Shown: piece by piece, positions 14,649-22,976 of the stretch
Numbering within the stretch: the first letter of the stretch is position 1
Layout: every line of letters begins with the position of its first letter
Assembly (NCBI RefSeq): GCF_900101755.1
Contig: NZ_FNAE01000011.1
Span: forward strand, 1 to 64,000
DNA length: 64,000 bases
Reading direction: 5' to 3'
Origin: Ectopseudomonas alcaliphila
GTDB lineage: Bacteria > Pseudomonadota > Gammaproteobacteria > Pseudomonadales > Pseudomonadaceae
Notes under the pieces: generated by a model
The model's input: only the letters and a program-made list of their open reading frames with translations
Databases searched by the model: none
What the model was told of the DNA's origin: nothing
Program-made: the position numbers and the translations under genes

Positions 14649-15482
14649 ATGCTCGATGGCAAGATGCAACACCTGGAAGGCAAGCTGACGCCGGCCGAGC
14701 GCACCCTGTGGGTCTATATCCAGGCCAACCTGGAGACCCTGGCCTTCGAGAACGGCGCCAGCCTGGCGGCCAAGAGCGGGGTCAGCCCCAATACCGTCAG
14801 CCGCTTCCTGCGCCGGCTCGGCTATAAGGGCCTGAAAAGCCTGAAGGACGAGCTGCGCGACGAAGTGCGCGTGCAATCGCTGCTCAACCCGGCGCTGATC
14901 GAACGGGTCGAGCAGCCGGAAGACCTGGTGGCCCACCTCAACGAGGAAATCGAAGCCCTGCGCGCCTTCGCCGAGCTGCTCGGCAGCCAGCACTGGCGCG
15001 ATATCGTGGCGCGCGTGGGAGAGGCCGAACGGGTCTTCGTCTGCGGCTTCCAGACCATTCGCGGGCTGGCCGAGGACTTCGCCAACCGCCTGGCCCTGGT
15101 GCGCTCCGGGGTGGAATTTCTCGACCTCTACAGCGGCGTGCTGGGCCAGTGGCTGGACAGCCACAACCAGCGTTGCTGCGTGATCCTGATCGACATCGCG
15201 CCCTATGCCGACGCAGGCATCGCCTTCGCCAACAACTGCCTGCAGCAGCACACCGACCTGGTGGTGTTCACCGACGAATACGGCATCGCCCGCCATATCG
15301 ACACGCCGCACATCGTCACCATGAAAACCAAGACCGGCCTGATCCTCGAATCCACCGGCGGCCTGACCAGCGCGCTGAACGTGCTGCTGCACTGCGTCGC
15401 CAGCGCCCGCAAGGATCAGCTCAAGGAGCGCCTCGGCGCCTACCGGGCGCGGGTGGAGAGCCTCAAGCTGTATCGAACCTGA
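14649..15482 (+). CDS. RpiR/MurR-family transcriptional regulator
   Basis: The protein has 277 residues from ATG 14649, chosen because AGGGGAA lies six bases upstream. The in-frame ATG at 14613 sits inside a palindrome without a ribosome binding site. An N-terminal HTH_6 domain (about 10-75: AAKSGVSPNTVSRFLRRLGYKGLKSLK) is followed by a SIS sugar-isomerase-like domain (about 110-250: VFVCGFQTIRGLAEDFANRLA...DIAPYADAG). RpiR proteins usually sense phosphorylated sugars; here the divergent transporter suggests a polyamine or amide-related effector. It converges with and overlaps the next gene by 20 bases. Confidence 0.92.
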   Translation: MLDGKMQHLEGKLTPAERTLWVYIQANLETLAFENGASLAAKSGVSPNTVSRFLRRLGYKGLKSLKDELRDEVRVQSLLNPALIERVEQPEDLVAHLNEEIEALRAFAELLGSQHWRDIVARVGEAERVFVCGFQTIRGLAEDFANRLALVRSGVEFLDLYSGVLGQWLDSHNQRCCVILIDIAPYADAGIAFANNCLQQHTDLVVFTDEYGIARHIDTPHIVTMKTKTGLILESTGGLTSALNVLLHCVASARKDQLKERLGAYRARVESLKLYRT

Positions 15483-16110
15483 GGGAACCAGCACGACTTC
15501 GCGACAGCATCAGCGCCAGGCCTGCGACCCAGACCACCGAGATACCGTAGTTGATCCGCTGATACAGGCCGAACCACTGCCCGACCTCGACGGCCTGGGC
15601 CATCAGCACCACAGTGGCCACGCCCAACGCGGTGCAGGCGACGGAGAACAGAGCGAAGCCGCGCGAGCCCAGCAGGCGCTTGCTCAAAAGGCCCCAGAGC
15701 AGGCTGGCCAGAGTCAGCGAGAGGAACATCACCAGACCGGCCAGGTTGTGCATATGCTGCGAGAAGGATGGCTGTGCCGGCGCGCAACCCTGGTCGCAGG
15801 CGAAGTAGCCGGTGGCGAAGCTGGCCAGCCCATGGACGAGGATCAGCCCGGCACTGAACGACGCCAGCCGCGAGCCGCGCACCCGGCGCATCACGCCCAC
15901 GGCGAAGAGCACGAAAAACACGCCCAGCGGCAGGTTGTTGACCCAGGCCGAGAAGCCCTGGGTGGGTGAACCCTGCGCCCCCAGCTGACTCATGGCCTGA
16001 TCCAGGTGGCTGTAACCAGGATAGGCCAGCGCTGTCAGCAACACACCGAGGAACAGCCAGAACGGTATTAATACGCCCAGGCCAAGCAGCATCCGATCAA
16101 CGTCTTTCAT
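15463..16110 (-). CDS. DUF998 family membrane protein
   Basis: The protein has 215 residues from ATG 16110 (MKDVDRMLLGLGVLIPFW), with about six transmembrane segments. 'YPGYSHLDQAMSQLGAQGSP' is the typical first periplasmic loop of DUF998 proteins, and 'DQGCAPAQPSFSQHMHNLAG' the conserved middle. No biochemical role is known to me. It lies 30 bases after the MFS gene on the same strand and may be co-transcribed with it. Its 3' end overlaps the RpiR gene tail to tail by 20 bases. Confidence 0.8.
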   Translation of the reverse strand: MKDVDRMLLGLGVLIPFWLFLGVLLTALAYPGYSHLDQAMSQLGAQGSPTQGFSAWVNNLPLGVFFVLFAVGVMRRVRGSRLASFSAGLILVHGLASFATGYFACDQGCAPAQPSFSQHMHNLAGLVMFLSLTLASLLWGLLSKRLLGSRGFALFSVACTALGVATVVLMAQAVEVGQWFGLYQRINYGISVVWVAGLALMLSRSRAGSLRFDTA

Positions 16111-16139
16111 TCGTCCCTGTTCCTTTTCCTTGCGGGTAG

Positions 16140-17357
16140 TTAATGCGCCTTCAGCGACGGCAGCAGCGCGGTGAGGATGCCCAGCAGCGGCAGGAAGGAG
16201 CACAGCAGGAACACCTCCTCGATGCCGTGGATGTCCGCCAGATAACCCAGCAGCGCCCCGCCGATGCCGCCGAAGCCGAACATCAGGCCGAAGAACAGCC
16301 CGGCGATCATGCCGACGTTGCCCGGCATCAGTTCCTGAGCAAAGACCACGATGGCGGAGAACGCCGAGGCCAGGATGAAGCCGATCAGCATGCTCAGCAC
16401 GCCGGTCCAGAACAGGTCGACATGCGGCAGCAACAGGGAGAACGGCGCCACGCCGAGGATGGAGAACCAGATCACCTGCTTGCGCCCGATGCGGTCGCCG
16501 ATCGGCCCGCCGAAGAAGGTGCCGGCCGCCACTGCGCCGAGGAACAGGAACAGATAGAGCTGCGAGCTGGCCACCGACAGGTCGAACTTCTCGATCAGAA
16601 AGAAGGTGAAGTAGCTGGTGAAACTGGCCATGTAGAAATACTTGGAGAACACCAGCAGCGCCAGGATCAGCAGGGCGAACTTCACCCGCCCGGCCGACAG
16701 GCCGTGAGTGGCCACGCCGCCCTGCTTGAGCTTGAACAGCGTCAGGTGGTGCCGATACCAGCGGCTCAGCCCGTACAGCACGACAATGGCGAAGACGGCG
16801 AACAGACCGAACCAGGCGACGTTGCCCTGGCCGTAGGGAATGATGATGGCCGCCGCCAGCAGCGGGCCGAAGGCAGTACCGGCGTTACCGCCGACCTGAA
16901 AGGTGGACTGCGCCAGGCCGTAACGGCCGCCCGAGGCCAGGCGGGCGATGCGCGACGCCTCGGGGTGGAAGGTCGAGGAGCCGATGCCCACCAGCGCCGA
17001 GGCCAGGAGAATCGCCGGGAAGCTGCCGACGAAGGCCAGCATGAGGATGCCGACCAGGGTGCACAGCGAGCCGGCCGGCAGCAGCCAGGGCTTGGGATGG
17101 CGGTCGGTGTGATAACCCACCCAGGGCTGCAGCAGCGAGGCGGTGAGCTGGAAGGTCAGGGTGATCAGGCCGATCTGGGCGAAGCTCAGGCCGTAGTTGA
17201 ACTTGAGCATCGGATAGATGGCGGGCAACACCGCCTGGATCAGGTCGTTGATCAGGTGCGCCAGGGCGCAGGCGCCGATCACGCGCATCACCAGGGGGCT
17301 GGCCTGACTGACGGGCGAGGCGCCGGCCAGGGAGGTAGCGGCAGGGCTGCTGGACAT
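16140..17357 (-). CDS. MFS transporter, fosmidomycin-resistance (Fsr) type
   Basis: The protein has 405 residues with 12 hydrophobic segments. 'LAHLINDLIQAVLPAIYPML' and 'FHPEASRIARLASGGRYGLAQSTFQVGGNAGTAFGPLL' are characteristic of the Fsr subfamily of drug exporters. It would expel a toxic small molecule in exchange for protons. It is divergent from an AraC-type regulator (start 17462, 104 bases away), which is the likely regulator, and is followed closely by the DUF998 gene. Confidence 0.9.
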   Translation of the reverse strand: MSSSPAATSLAGASPVSQASPLVMRVIGACALAHLINDLIQAVLPAIYPMLKFNYGLSFAQIGLITLTFQLTASLLQPWVGYHTDRHPKPWLLPAGSLCTLVGILMLAFVGSFPAILLASALVGIGSSTFHPEASRIARLASGGRYGLAQSTFQVGGNAGTAFGPLLAAAIIIPYGQGNVAWFGLFAVFAIVVLYGLSRWYRHHLTLFKLKQGGVATHGLSAGRVKFALLILALLVFSKYFYMASFTSYFTFFLIEKFDLSVASSQLYLFLFLGAVAAGTFFGGPIGDRIGRKQVIWFSILGVAPFSLLLPHVDLFWTGVLSMLIGFILASAFSAIVVFAQELMPGNVGMIAGLFFGLMFGFGGIGGALLGYLADIHGIEEVFLLCSFLPLLGILTALLPSLKAH

Positions 17358-17461
17358 GCTTGAAGCTTCCGGACGAGGTGAGGAACGGCGCTATGCTAGG
17401 CTGCGCCCAACCGCCTGTCTCACGAAGACAAGGCAACAACCTTCGCAAAAAGGGCATAGGT

Positions 17462-18235
17462 ATGCGATTACCCGAAAAGCTGCTGGCCGAGATCGACGCC
17501 TCGCCCTGGCTGGTCAGTAGCAGCGCCACCGATTACCCGCTCAACGCCGTCATCGAGCCGCACTCGCACCGCAACAAGCACCAGCTGATCTACGCCATCT
17601 CCGGGGTGATGGTGGTGACCTCGGTGATGAACCAGTGGACGGTGCCGCCGAGCCGGGGCATCTGGATGCCCTGCGGCCAGGTGCACGCGATCCGCTGCAT
17701 CGGCAGCGTGCGGATGCGCAGCGTCTTCGTACGCCCCGACAGCCTGACGGACATGCCCGCCGAGTGCCGCGCCGTGGCCATCTCGCCGCTACTCAGCGAG
17801 CTGATCCGCGCTGCCGTAGCGATCAGCCAACCCTACGCCGACGACTCGCGCGAGGCGCGGGTGATGCGCCTGATCCTCGATGAACTGCGCATTCTGCCGA
17901 CCCTGCCGCTGCACCTGCCGCAGCCGGCCGATCCGCGCATCCAGACGATCTGCACGACGCTGCAGGACAACCCCGGCGACGCCTCCACCCTGGCCGACTG
18001 GAGCACCCGCCTGGGCCTGGACGAGAAGACCATCCAGCGCCTGTTCCAGAAAGGCACCGGCATGACCTTTGGCCAGTGGCGCCAGCAGGCGCGTCTGTTG
18101 CTGGCGCTGGAGCGCATCGCCCTGGGCGAGAAGATCATCGACATCGCCGGAGAGCTGGGCTACGACAGCCCCAGCGCCTTCGCCACCATGTTCAAGAAGC
18201 AGTTCGGCACCACGCCCAGCCAGTTCTTCAAGTGA
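17462..18235 (+). CDS. AraC-family transcriptional regulator with cupin sensor
   Basis: The protein has 257 residues from ATG 17462 (MRLPEKLLAEIDASPWLVSS). An N-terminal cupin of the AraC_binding_2/RmlC type is indicated by 'EPHSHRNKHQLIYAISG' and 'WMPCGQVHAIRC'. Two C-terminal helix-turn-helix units (about 170-257) end with 'IIDIAGELGYDSPSAFATMFKKQFGTTPSQFF'. It is divergent from the Fsr-like exporter, so it probably activates or represses that gene in response to a small molecule bound by the cupin. Confidence 0.9.
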   Translation: MRLPEKLLAEIDASPWLVSSSATDYPLNAVIEPHSHRNKHQLIYAISGVMVVTSVMNQWTVPPSRGIWMPCGQVHAIRCIGSVRMRSVFVRPDSLTDMPAECRAVAISPLLSELIRAAVAISQPYADDSREARVMRLILDELRILPTLPLHLPQPADPRIQTICTTLQDNPGDASTLADWSTRLGLDEKTIQRLFQKGTGMTFGQWRQQARLLLALERIALGEKIIDIAGELGYDSPSAFATMFKKQFGTTPSQFFK

Positions 18236-18265
18236 TGCTGACGCCGCCCGTTAGCCAATTCAGCG

Positions 18266-18293
18266 ACCGCTATATATAAATGAACATAACGAT
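18266..18293. promoter_or_regulatory. candidate ModE operator upstream of modA
   Basis: ACCGCTATATA, six bases (TAAATG), then AACATAACGAT. The published ModE box is approximately ATCGnTATATA-N6-TATATAnCGAT; the outer CGCTAT and ATAACG arms match well here and the spacing is exact. It lies 53 bases upstream of the modA start, where a molybdate-loaded ModE repressor would block transcription. No modE gene is in the window. Confidence 0.65.
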
Positions 18294-18345
18294 GTAGGAT
18301 TGCGCATCCGGTCTGTCATCAGGATCGATTCCACAAGGAATCCTC

Positions 18346-19101
18346 ATGCTCAAGCCTCTCAAGCACAGCCTGCTCGCCCTCGGCCTGCTGTCCGCCAGCG
18401 GCGCCATCGCCGACGAAGTCAAAGTCGCGGTAGCCGCCAACTTCACCGCACCGATGCAGGCCATCGCGGCTGAATTCGAGAAAGCCACCGGGCACAAGCT
18501 GGTGGCCTCCTTCGGCGCCACCGGGCAGTTCTATGCGCAGATCAAGCATGGCGCGCCGTTCGATGTGCTGCTCGCCGCCGACGACACGACGCCGGCCAGG
18601 CTGGAGCGCGAGGGCGCGACCGTGCCCGGCTCGCGTTTCACCTACGCCATCGGCAGCCTGGTGCTGTGGTCGGCCGATGCCGGCTACCTCGACGGCACCG
18701 ATGCGGCCTTGAAGGCCGGCCAGTTCAGGCACCTGGCCATCGCCAATCCGAAGGCCGCGCCCTATGGCCTGGCAGCGATGCAGGTGCTGGCCAAGCTGGG
18801 CCTGAGCGAGGCGGTGAAAACCAAGCTGGTCGAGGGGCAGAACATCACCCAGGCGCATCAGTTCGTCTCCACCGGTAACGCCGAACTGGGCTTCGTCGCG
18901 CTGTCGCAGGTGTACAAGGACGGCAAGGTCAGCAGCGGCTCGGCCTGGATCGTGCCGGACACCATGTACGACCCGATCAAGCAGGACGCGGTGATCCTCG
19001 AGCAGGGCGCGAACAACCCGGCCGCGACTGCATTGGTCGAGTACCTGCAGGGCGCGGAAGCGACCAGGGTGATCGAATCGTTCGGCTATAAACTGCCGTA
19101 G
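18346..19101 (+). CDS. modA: molybdate ABC transporter substrate-binding protein
   Basis: The 251-residue protein has a Sec signal (LLALGLLSASGAIADE). The mature start 'VKVAVAANFTAPMQAIAAEFEKATGHKL' and 'SFGATGQFYAQIKHGAPFDVLLAADDTTP' are the ModA anion-binding segments; Ser/Ala/Thr contacts to the oxyanion lie here. It captures molybdate (or tungstate) in the periplasm. It is first in modABC; a ModE-like operator lies upstream and a paired REP-like palindrome sits between it and modB. Confidence 0.95.
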   Translation: MLKPLKHSLLALGLLSASGAIADEVKVAVAANFTAPMQAIAAEFEKATGHKLVASFGATGQFYAQIKHGAPFDVLLAADDTTPARLEREGATVPGSRFTYAIGSLVLWSADAGYLDGTDAALKAGQFRHLAIANPKAAPYGLAAMQVLAKLGLSEAVKTKLVEGQNITQAHQFVSTGNAELGFVALSQVYKDGKVSSGSAWIVPDTMYDPIKQDAVILEQGANNPAATALVEYLQGAEATRVIESFGYKLP

Positions 19102-19159
19102 CCCGGATGAAATCCGGGGGCCTCCTGCCTGTACATGCCCCGGATTGCATCCGGGCTAC
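19098..19159. repeat. paired REP-like palindrome between modA and modB
   Basis: GTAGCCCGGATGAAATCCGG and CCGGATTGCATCCGGGCTAC face each other across about 20 bases, the same pair as at 9306-9365. Its place inside the modABC transcript could protect the upstream modA message from 3' decay and lower modB expression. Confidence 0.8.
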
Positions 19160-19180
19160 GTCTGCCACCGGAACCCACTC

Positions 19181-19861
19181 ATGCCGCTGTCCAAGAACGA
19201 CCTCGACGCCATCCTCCTGACCCTGGAGCTGGCCTCGCTGACCACCGTGCTGCTGCTGATCATCGGCACGCCCATTGCCTTGTGGCTGGCGCGCACCGAC
19301 TCCTGGCTCAAGCGCCCGGTCGGCGCCATTGTCGCGCTGCCGCTGGTGCTGCCGCCGACGGTGATCGGCTTCTACCTGCTGGTGAGCATGGGGCCCAACG
19401 GTTTCTTCGGCCAACTGACGCAAAGCCTTGGTCTCGGCACCTTCACTTTCACGTTCACCGGTTTGGTGATCGGTTCGATCTTCTACTCCCTGCCCTTCGT
19501 CGTGCAGCCGCTGCAGAACGCCTTCGAGGCCATCGGCCGTGGCCCGCTGGAGGCAGCGGCGACCTTGCGCGCCAATCCCTGGGACAGCTTCTTCAGCGTC
19601 GTGCTGCCGCTGGCTCGCCCGGGTTTCATCACCGCCGCAATCCTGGCCTTCGCTCATACCATTGGTGAGTTCGGCGTGGTGCTGATGATCGGCGGCAATA
19701 TCCCCGGCAAGACCCAGGTGGTGTCGGTGCAGATCTACAACCACGTGGAAACCATGAACTACGCCCAGGCGCACTGGCTGGCCGGTGGCATGGTGGCGTT
19801 CTCCTTCATCGTCCTGCTCGCGCTGTATGGCGGGCGCGCCGGCAAGCTGAGGGCCTGGTGA
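19181..19861 (+). CDS. modB: molybdate ABC transporter permease
   Basis: The protein has 226 residues from ATG 19181 (MPLSKNDLDAILLTLELASL), with five to six membrane segments. 'ALPLVLPPTVIGFYLL' and the EAA-type loop 'LEAAATLRANPWDSFFSVVLPLARPG' are typical of ModB. It forms the inner-membrane channel for molybdate with ModA and ModC. Its stop TGA shares a base with the ATG of modC (19861), so translation is coupled. Confidence 0.95.
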   Translation: MPLSKNDLDAILLTLELASLTTVLLLIIGTPIALWLARTDSWLKRPVGAIVALPLVLPPTVIGFYLLVSMGPNGFFGQLTQSLGLGTFTFTFTGLVIGSIFYSLPFVVQPLQNAFEAIGRGPLEAAATLRANPWDSFFSVVLPLARPGFITAAILAFAHTIGEFGVVLMIGGNIPGKTQVVSVQIYNHVETMNYAQAHWLAGGMVAFSFIVLLALYGGRAGKLRAW

Positions 19862-20985
19862 TGTTCGGATTCGCCAAGACCGCGCCCCAGCCCATGGCAG
19901 ATGACGGACGCATCCACGCACGCTTTCTGCTGCAGCACACCGGCTTTCATCTGGACGTGAACCTCGACCTGCCCGCCCGTGGCGTCAGCGCGCTGTTCGG
20001 CCATTCCGGTTCGGGCAAGACCAGTTGCCTGCGCTGCTTCGCCGGGCTGGATCGCCCGCAGCAAGGCTACCTGCAAGTGGCCGGTGAGCTCTGGCAGGAC
20101 AGTGAACGCGGCTTCTTTTTGCCGGCGCACAAACGGGCCATCGGCTACGTGTTCCAGGACGCCAACCTGTTCCCCCACCTGAGCGTGCGCGGGAATCTGG
20201 AGTACGGCCAACGGCGCATCCCGGCCACGCAGCGCAGGGTGGCGCTGGATCAGGCGCTGCAGCTGCTGGGCATCGGCCACCTGCTCGAACGCATGCCGGC
20301 GGCACTGTCCGGTGGCGAACGCCAACGTGTCGGCATCGCCCGTGCGCTGGTCACCAGCCCGCGCCTGCTGCTGATGGACGAACCGCTGGCTTCGCTGGAT
20401 CTCAAACGCAAGCAGGAGGTGCTGCCTTATCTGGAGCGCCTGCACGAGGAACTGGACATCCCCGTGCTCTATGTCAGCCACGCGCCCGATGAAGTGGCGC
20501 GGCTGGCCGATCATCTGGTGCTGCTCGACGAAGGCCAGGTGCGCGCCAGCGGCCCGCTCAAGGAAATCCTGCTGCGCGCCGACCTGCCCTTCGCCAGCGA
20601 CGAGGATGCCGAGGCGGTGATCGACGGCGAGGTCTGCGGTCATGATGCCGCCTACGCTCTGCTGGAGCTTCAGCTGCCTGGCAGCGAGGCGCGCCTGCGC
20701 CTGCCCCATTCGGCGCTGCCCAGCGGCCATCAGGTACGGGTGAAGATCAAGGCACGCGACGTCAGCCTCGGCCTGCAACGCGCCGAGGGCAGCAGCCTGC
20801 TCAACCTGCTGCCGGCGACGGTGGAAAGCTGGCAGGCGCTCGATGCCCAGATGCTGCTGACCCTGCGCATCGGCGAGCAGCGTCTGCTGGCACGGATCAC
20901 TCGCTATTCATTCGATCAGTTGGGCATTCACGCCGGGCAGGCGCTCTGGGCGCAGATCAAGTCGGTGTCGTTGCTGGCGCCGTAA
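19861..20985 (+). CDS. modC: molybdate ABC transporter ATP-binding protein
   Basis: The protein has 374 residues from ATG 19861. Walker A is FGHSGSGKTS, the signature is LSGGERQR, Walker B is LLLMDEPLASLD, and the H-loop is YVSHAPDEV. The C-terminal portion (about 300-372: LLNLLPATVESW...LLARITRYSFDQLGIHAGQALWAQIKSV) is the molybdate-binding TOBE/Mop domain that distinguishes ModC. It drives molybdate import and is the last gene of modABC. A pair of REP-like palindromes follows. Confidence 0.95.
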   Translation: MFGFAKTAPQPMADDGRIHARFLLQHTGFHLDVNLDLPARGVSALFGHSGSGKTSCLRCFAGLDRPQQGYLQVAGELWQDSERGFFLPAHKRAIGYVFQDANLFPHLSVRGNLEYGQRRIPATQRRVALDQALQLLGIGHLLERMPAALSGGERQRVGIARALVTSPRLLLMDEPLASLDLKRKQEVLPYLERLHEELDIPVLYVSHAPDEVARLADHLVLLDEGQVRASGPLKEILLRADLPFASDEDAEAVIDGEVCGHDAAYALLELQLPGSEARLRLPHSALPSGHQVRVKIKARDVSLGLQRAEGSSLLNLLPATVESWQALDAQMLLTLRIGEQRLLARITRYSFDQLGIHAGQALWAQIKSVSLLAP

Positions 20986-21012
20986 TTCCTAGCTGTGCTA
21001 CCGCGGAGCCCC

Positions 21013-21075
21013 CGGTGCGCATGGCGCACCCTACGCTAGAGCCGGCACACCCCGTAGGGTGCGCCGCGCGCACCG
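21013..21075. repeat. paired REP-like palindrome after modC
   Basis: CGGTGCGCATGGCGCACCCTACG at 21013-21035 and its inverted counterpart CGTAGGGTGCGCC...GCACCG at 21053-21075. It lies between the convergent modC and sigma54-activator genes. Confidence 0.75.
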
Positions 21076-21135
21076 ACCACGCGTAGGTTGATAGCTCCCA
21101 CGCGCAGCGCAAGGAAGATCGGCCTCACCCATCCA

Positions 21136-21960
21136 TTACGCAATACCTGGCAACTCCAGATGCTCCGGCCCTATTTCGGCATTGCCGGCCAGCAGCAATG
21201 CGAAGTGGATGACGTTCTCCAGCTCGCGGGTATTGCCCGGCCAGCGGTGTCCCTCCAGCACCGCCTGCGCCGCCGGGCTGATCGACGGAATGGTCAGGCC
21301 CAGGCGCGAGGCATGGATGCCGAGGAAGTATTCGGCCAGCGGCAGGATATCGCCGACCCGCTGACGCAGCGCCGGGAACAGCAGCTGGCCGTCGCACAGG
21401 TAGGCGTACAGGCGCTCATCGAAAGTGCCGGCGGCCACCGCACGGGACAGGTCGATGCTGCTCGCCGCCACCAGACGCACATCCACCGGCAGCGCCTGGC
21501 TGGCGCCTACGCGATACACCTCGCGGGTTTCCAGTGCGGCCAGCAACTTGGCCTGCAGAGGGCGCGAGAGATCGGCGATTTCGTCCAGGTAGAGCGTGCC
21601 GCCATTGGCCGAACCGAACCAGCCGGCGCGGCTGCTGGCGGCTCCGACATGGGCGCCGCCGACATGGCCGAACAACTCGGCCTCACCCCACTGCGGGCTG
21701 ATCGCTGCGCAGCTGACAGCCACGAACAGGCCAGCGCGCTCACTGTGGCGATGGATATAGCGCGCCAGCAGCTCCTTGCCGGTACCGGTCTCACCGAAAA
21801 TCAGCAGCGGCTGGCCATTGCCCGCCAAGGCTTCGGCACGCTCGCGCAACTGGCGCGAACGCGCATCGACGAATACCAGCGCCTTGGCCCGAATGCTCAG
21901 CGGGCTCTTGTCCGAGTCAGCGAAGGTCAATGGCGATGGGAAGTCAGGTGGAAAACTCAT
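21136..21960 (-). CDS. sigma54-interacting AAA+ regulator without DNA-binding domain
   Basis: The protein has 274 residues from ATG 21960 (MSFPPDFPSPLTFADSD). The central AAA+ domain of bacterial enhancer-binding proteins is present: Walker A GETGTGKE, Walker B GGTLYLDEIADL, and lid 'GHRWPGNTRELENVI'. Two features are odd. The GAFTGA loop that contacts sigma54 reads GAHVGA, and the protein stops after the lid ('EIGPEHLELPGIA') with no Fis-type helix-turn-helix; the DNA after the stop does not encode one. It also lacks a receiver or PAS domain. Next to sulfur genes, it may be an SfnR-like sulfur-control activator acting from solution, or a modulator of another activator. Confidence 0.8.
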   Translation of the reverse strand: MSFPPDFPSPLTFADSDKSPLSIRAKALVFVDARSRQLRERAEALAGNGQPLLIFGETGTGKELLARYIHRHSERAGLFVAVSCAAISPQWGEAELFGHVGGAHVGAASSRAGWFGSANGGTLYLDEIADLSRPLQAKLLAALETREVYRVGASQALPVDVRLVAASSIDLSRAVAAGTFDERLYAYLCDGQLLFPALRQRVGDILPLAEYFLGIHASRLGLTIPSISPAAQAVLEGHRWPGNTRELENVIHFALLLAGNAEIGPEHLELPGIA

Positions 21961-22149
21961 GATGTGCAGCTCCTGAGCCACACCTCGCCGGCGCAGCCTT
22001 TACACGAATATAAAAATTGCCTGGAGCAATTTTTAACCTTGCCCCGCAACGGCCCGAAGGGTGGCCGCCATGGATGGCAGGCCATAAAAAAGAGCGGGCG
22101 GCTGCCTGGCCCGACCCCGCTCCGAAAAGGTTGTCCCGCAATGCCGGGC

Positions 22150-22731
22150 TCAGGCGCGCAAGCGCGCCTGCTGTTCGATGCGGCTCTGCAGGCGATACAG
22201 ATAACCGAAGCCATGCTCCCAGTAACGGTGCCCGGACTTCACGTTGATATGCCCGGCACCGGTCAGAATCGCCGCCTCGCTGCCCCATGCCCGCGCCAGC
22301 TCCATGGCGCGCAGGGCGCTGGCCGCTGCATCGTTGTCGGAGCCCACCAGCAGGCTGGGAAAGGGCAGCAGAGCACGCGGCATCGGCGCGAAGTTCTGCA
22401 GCGGCTCGGGGCAGCCTGCCCGCTCGACATCGGCCGGTGCCACCAGCAGCGCGCCACGCACACGGCGCAGCAGTTCGACCGGTGCCTGCGCGGCCCAATG
22501 CGCCGCCGTCACGCAGCCCAGGCTATGGGCGATAAGGATGACCGGACGCGGATCAGCGGCAATCGCCTGGTTCAACGCGCCGACCCAGTCGCCACGTTGC
22601 GGGTTGAACCAGTCCTGCTGCTCCACACGCACGCTGTTCGGCAGGCTGCGCTGCCAGTGGCTTTGCCAGTGTTCTTCGGGTGAGCCCTGCCAGCCCGGCA
22701 GGATCAGATAACGGATTGCTTCGCTGCCCAT
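22150..22731 (-). CDS. RBBP9/YdeN family alpha/beta hydrolase
   Basis: This protein of 193 residues starts MGSEAIRYLILPGWQGSPEEHWQ, the usual start of YdeN/RBBP9 proteins. The nucleophile elbow is 'LIAHSLGCV' (Ser in AHSLG), an acid is available in 'LLVGSDNDAAA', and the catalytic His is in 'TGAGHINVKSG'. It is probably a serine esterase acting on small esters. It lies upstream of the sigma54-type gene on the same strand (189 bases apart) and divergent from oscA-sbp, suggesting a role in sulfur scavenging such as sulfur-containing ester hydrolysis; this is inference. Confidence 0.88.
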   Translation of the reverse strand: MGSEAIRYLILPGWQGSPEEHWQSHWQRSLPNSVRVEQQDWFNPQRGDWVGALNQAIAADPRPVILIAHSLGCVTAAHWAAQAPVELLRRVRGALLVAPADVERAGCPEPLQNFAPMPRALLPFPSLLVGSDNDAAASALRAMELARAWGSEAAILTGAGHINVKSGHRYWEHGFGYLYRLQSRIEQQARLRA

Positions 22732-22804
22732 GACGGCGCCTCCTTGAATCGAATGGCGTCAGTCTAGGCAGCACGAATAAATTACAAAAAGAATAAGAAC
22801 TTAT

Positions 22805-22825
22805 TTGCTTATTCCATATAAGCAA
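22805..22825. promoter_or_regulatory. perfect inverted repeat in the oscA promoter region (site 1)
   Basis: TTGCTTAT-TCCAT-ATAAGCAA has eight-base perfect arms. It lies in the AT-rich intergenic region between the hydrolase and oscA; the protein that binds is unknown. It could be a sulfur-status site. Confidence 0.5.
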
Positions 22826-22867
22826 GAAATCGCACCACGCCTTATATTTCCAAAAAGCATATAAATG

Positions 22868-22890
22868 TTCTTAAACAATATTTTTAAGAA
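22868..22890. promoter_or_regulatory. perfect inverted repeat in the oscA promoter region (site 2)
   Basis: TTCTTAAA-N7-TTTAAGAA has eight-base perfect arms 87 bases before the oscA start. The surrounding 22,750-22,900 is strikingly AT-rich for this genome. It is either an operator or a stem in the leader. Confidence 0.5.
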
Positions 22891-22976
22891 TATTTCCGTC
22901 TCTCTACTATCCGCTCCACGCCAGCGTCGGTACTCCATACCGCCGCCGTGGCGACCTGTTCACAAGGAGCCTGGAA

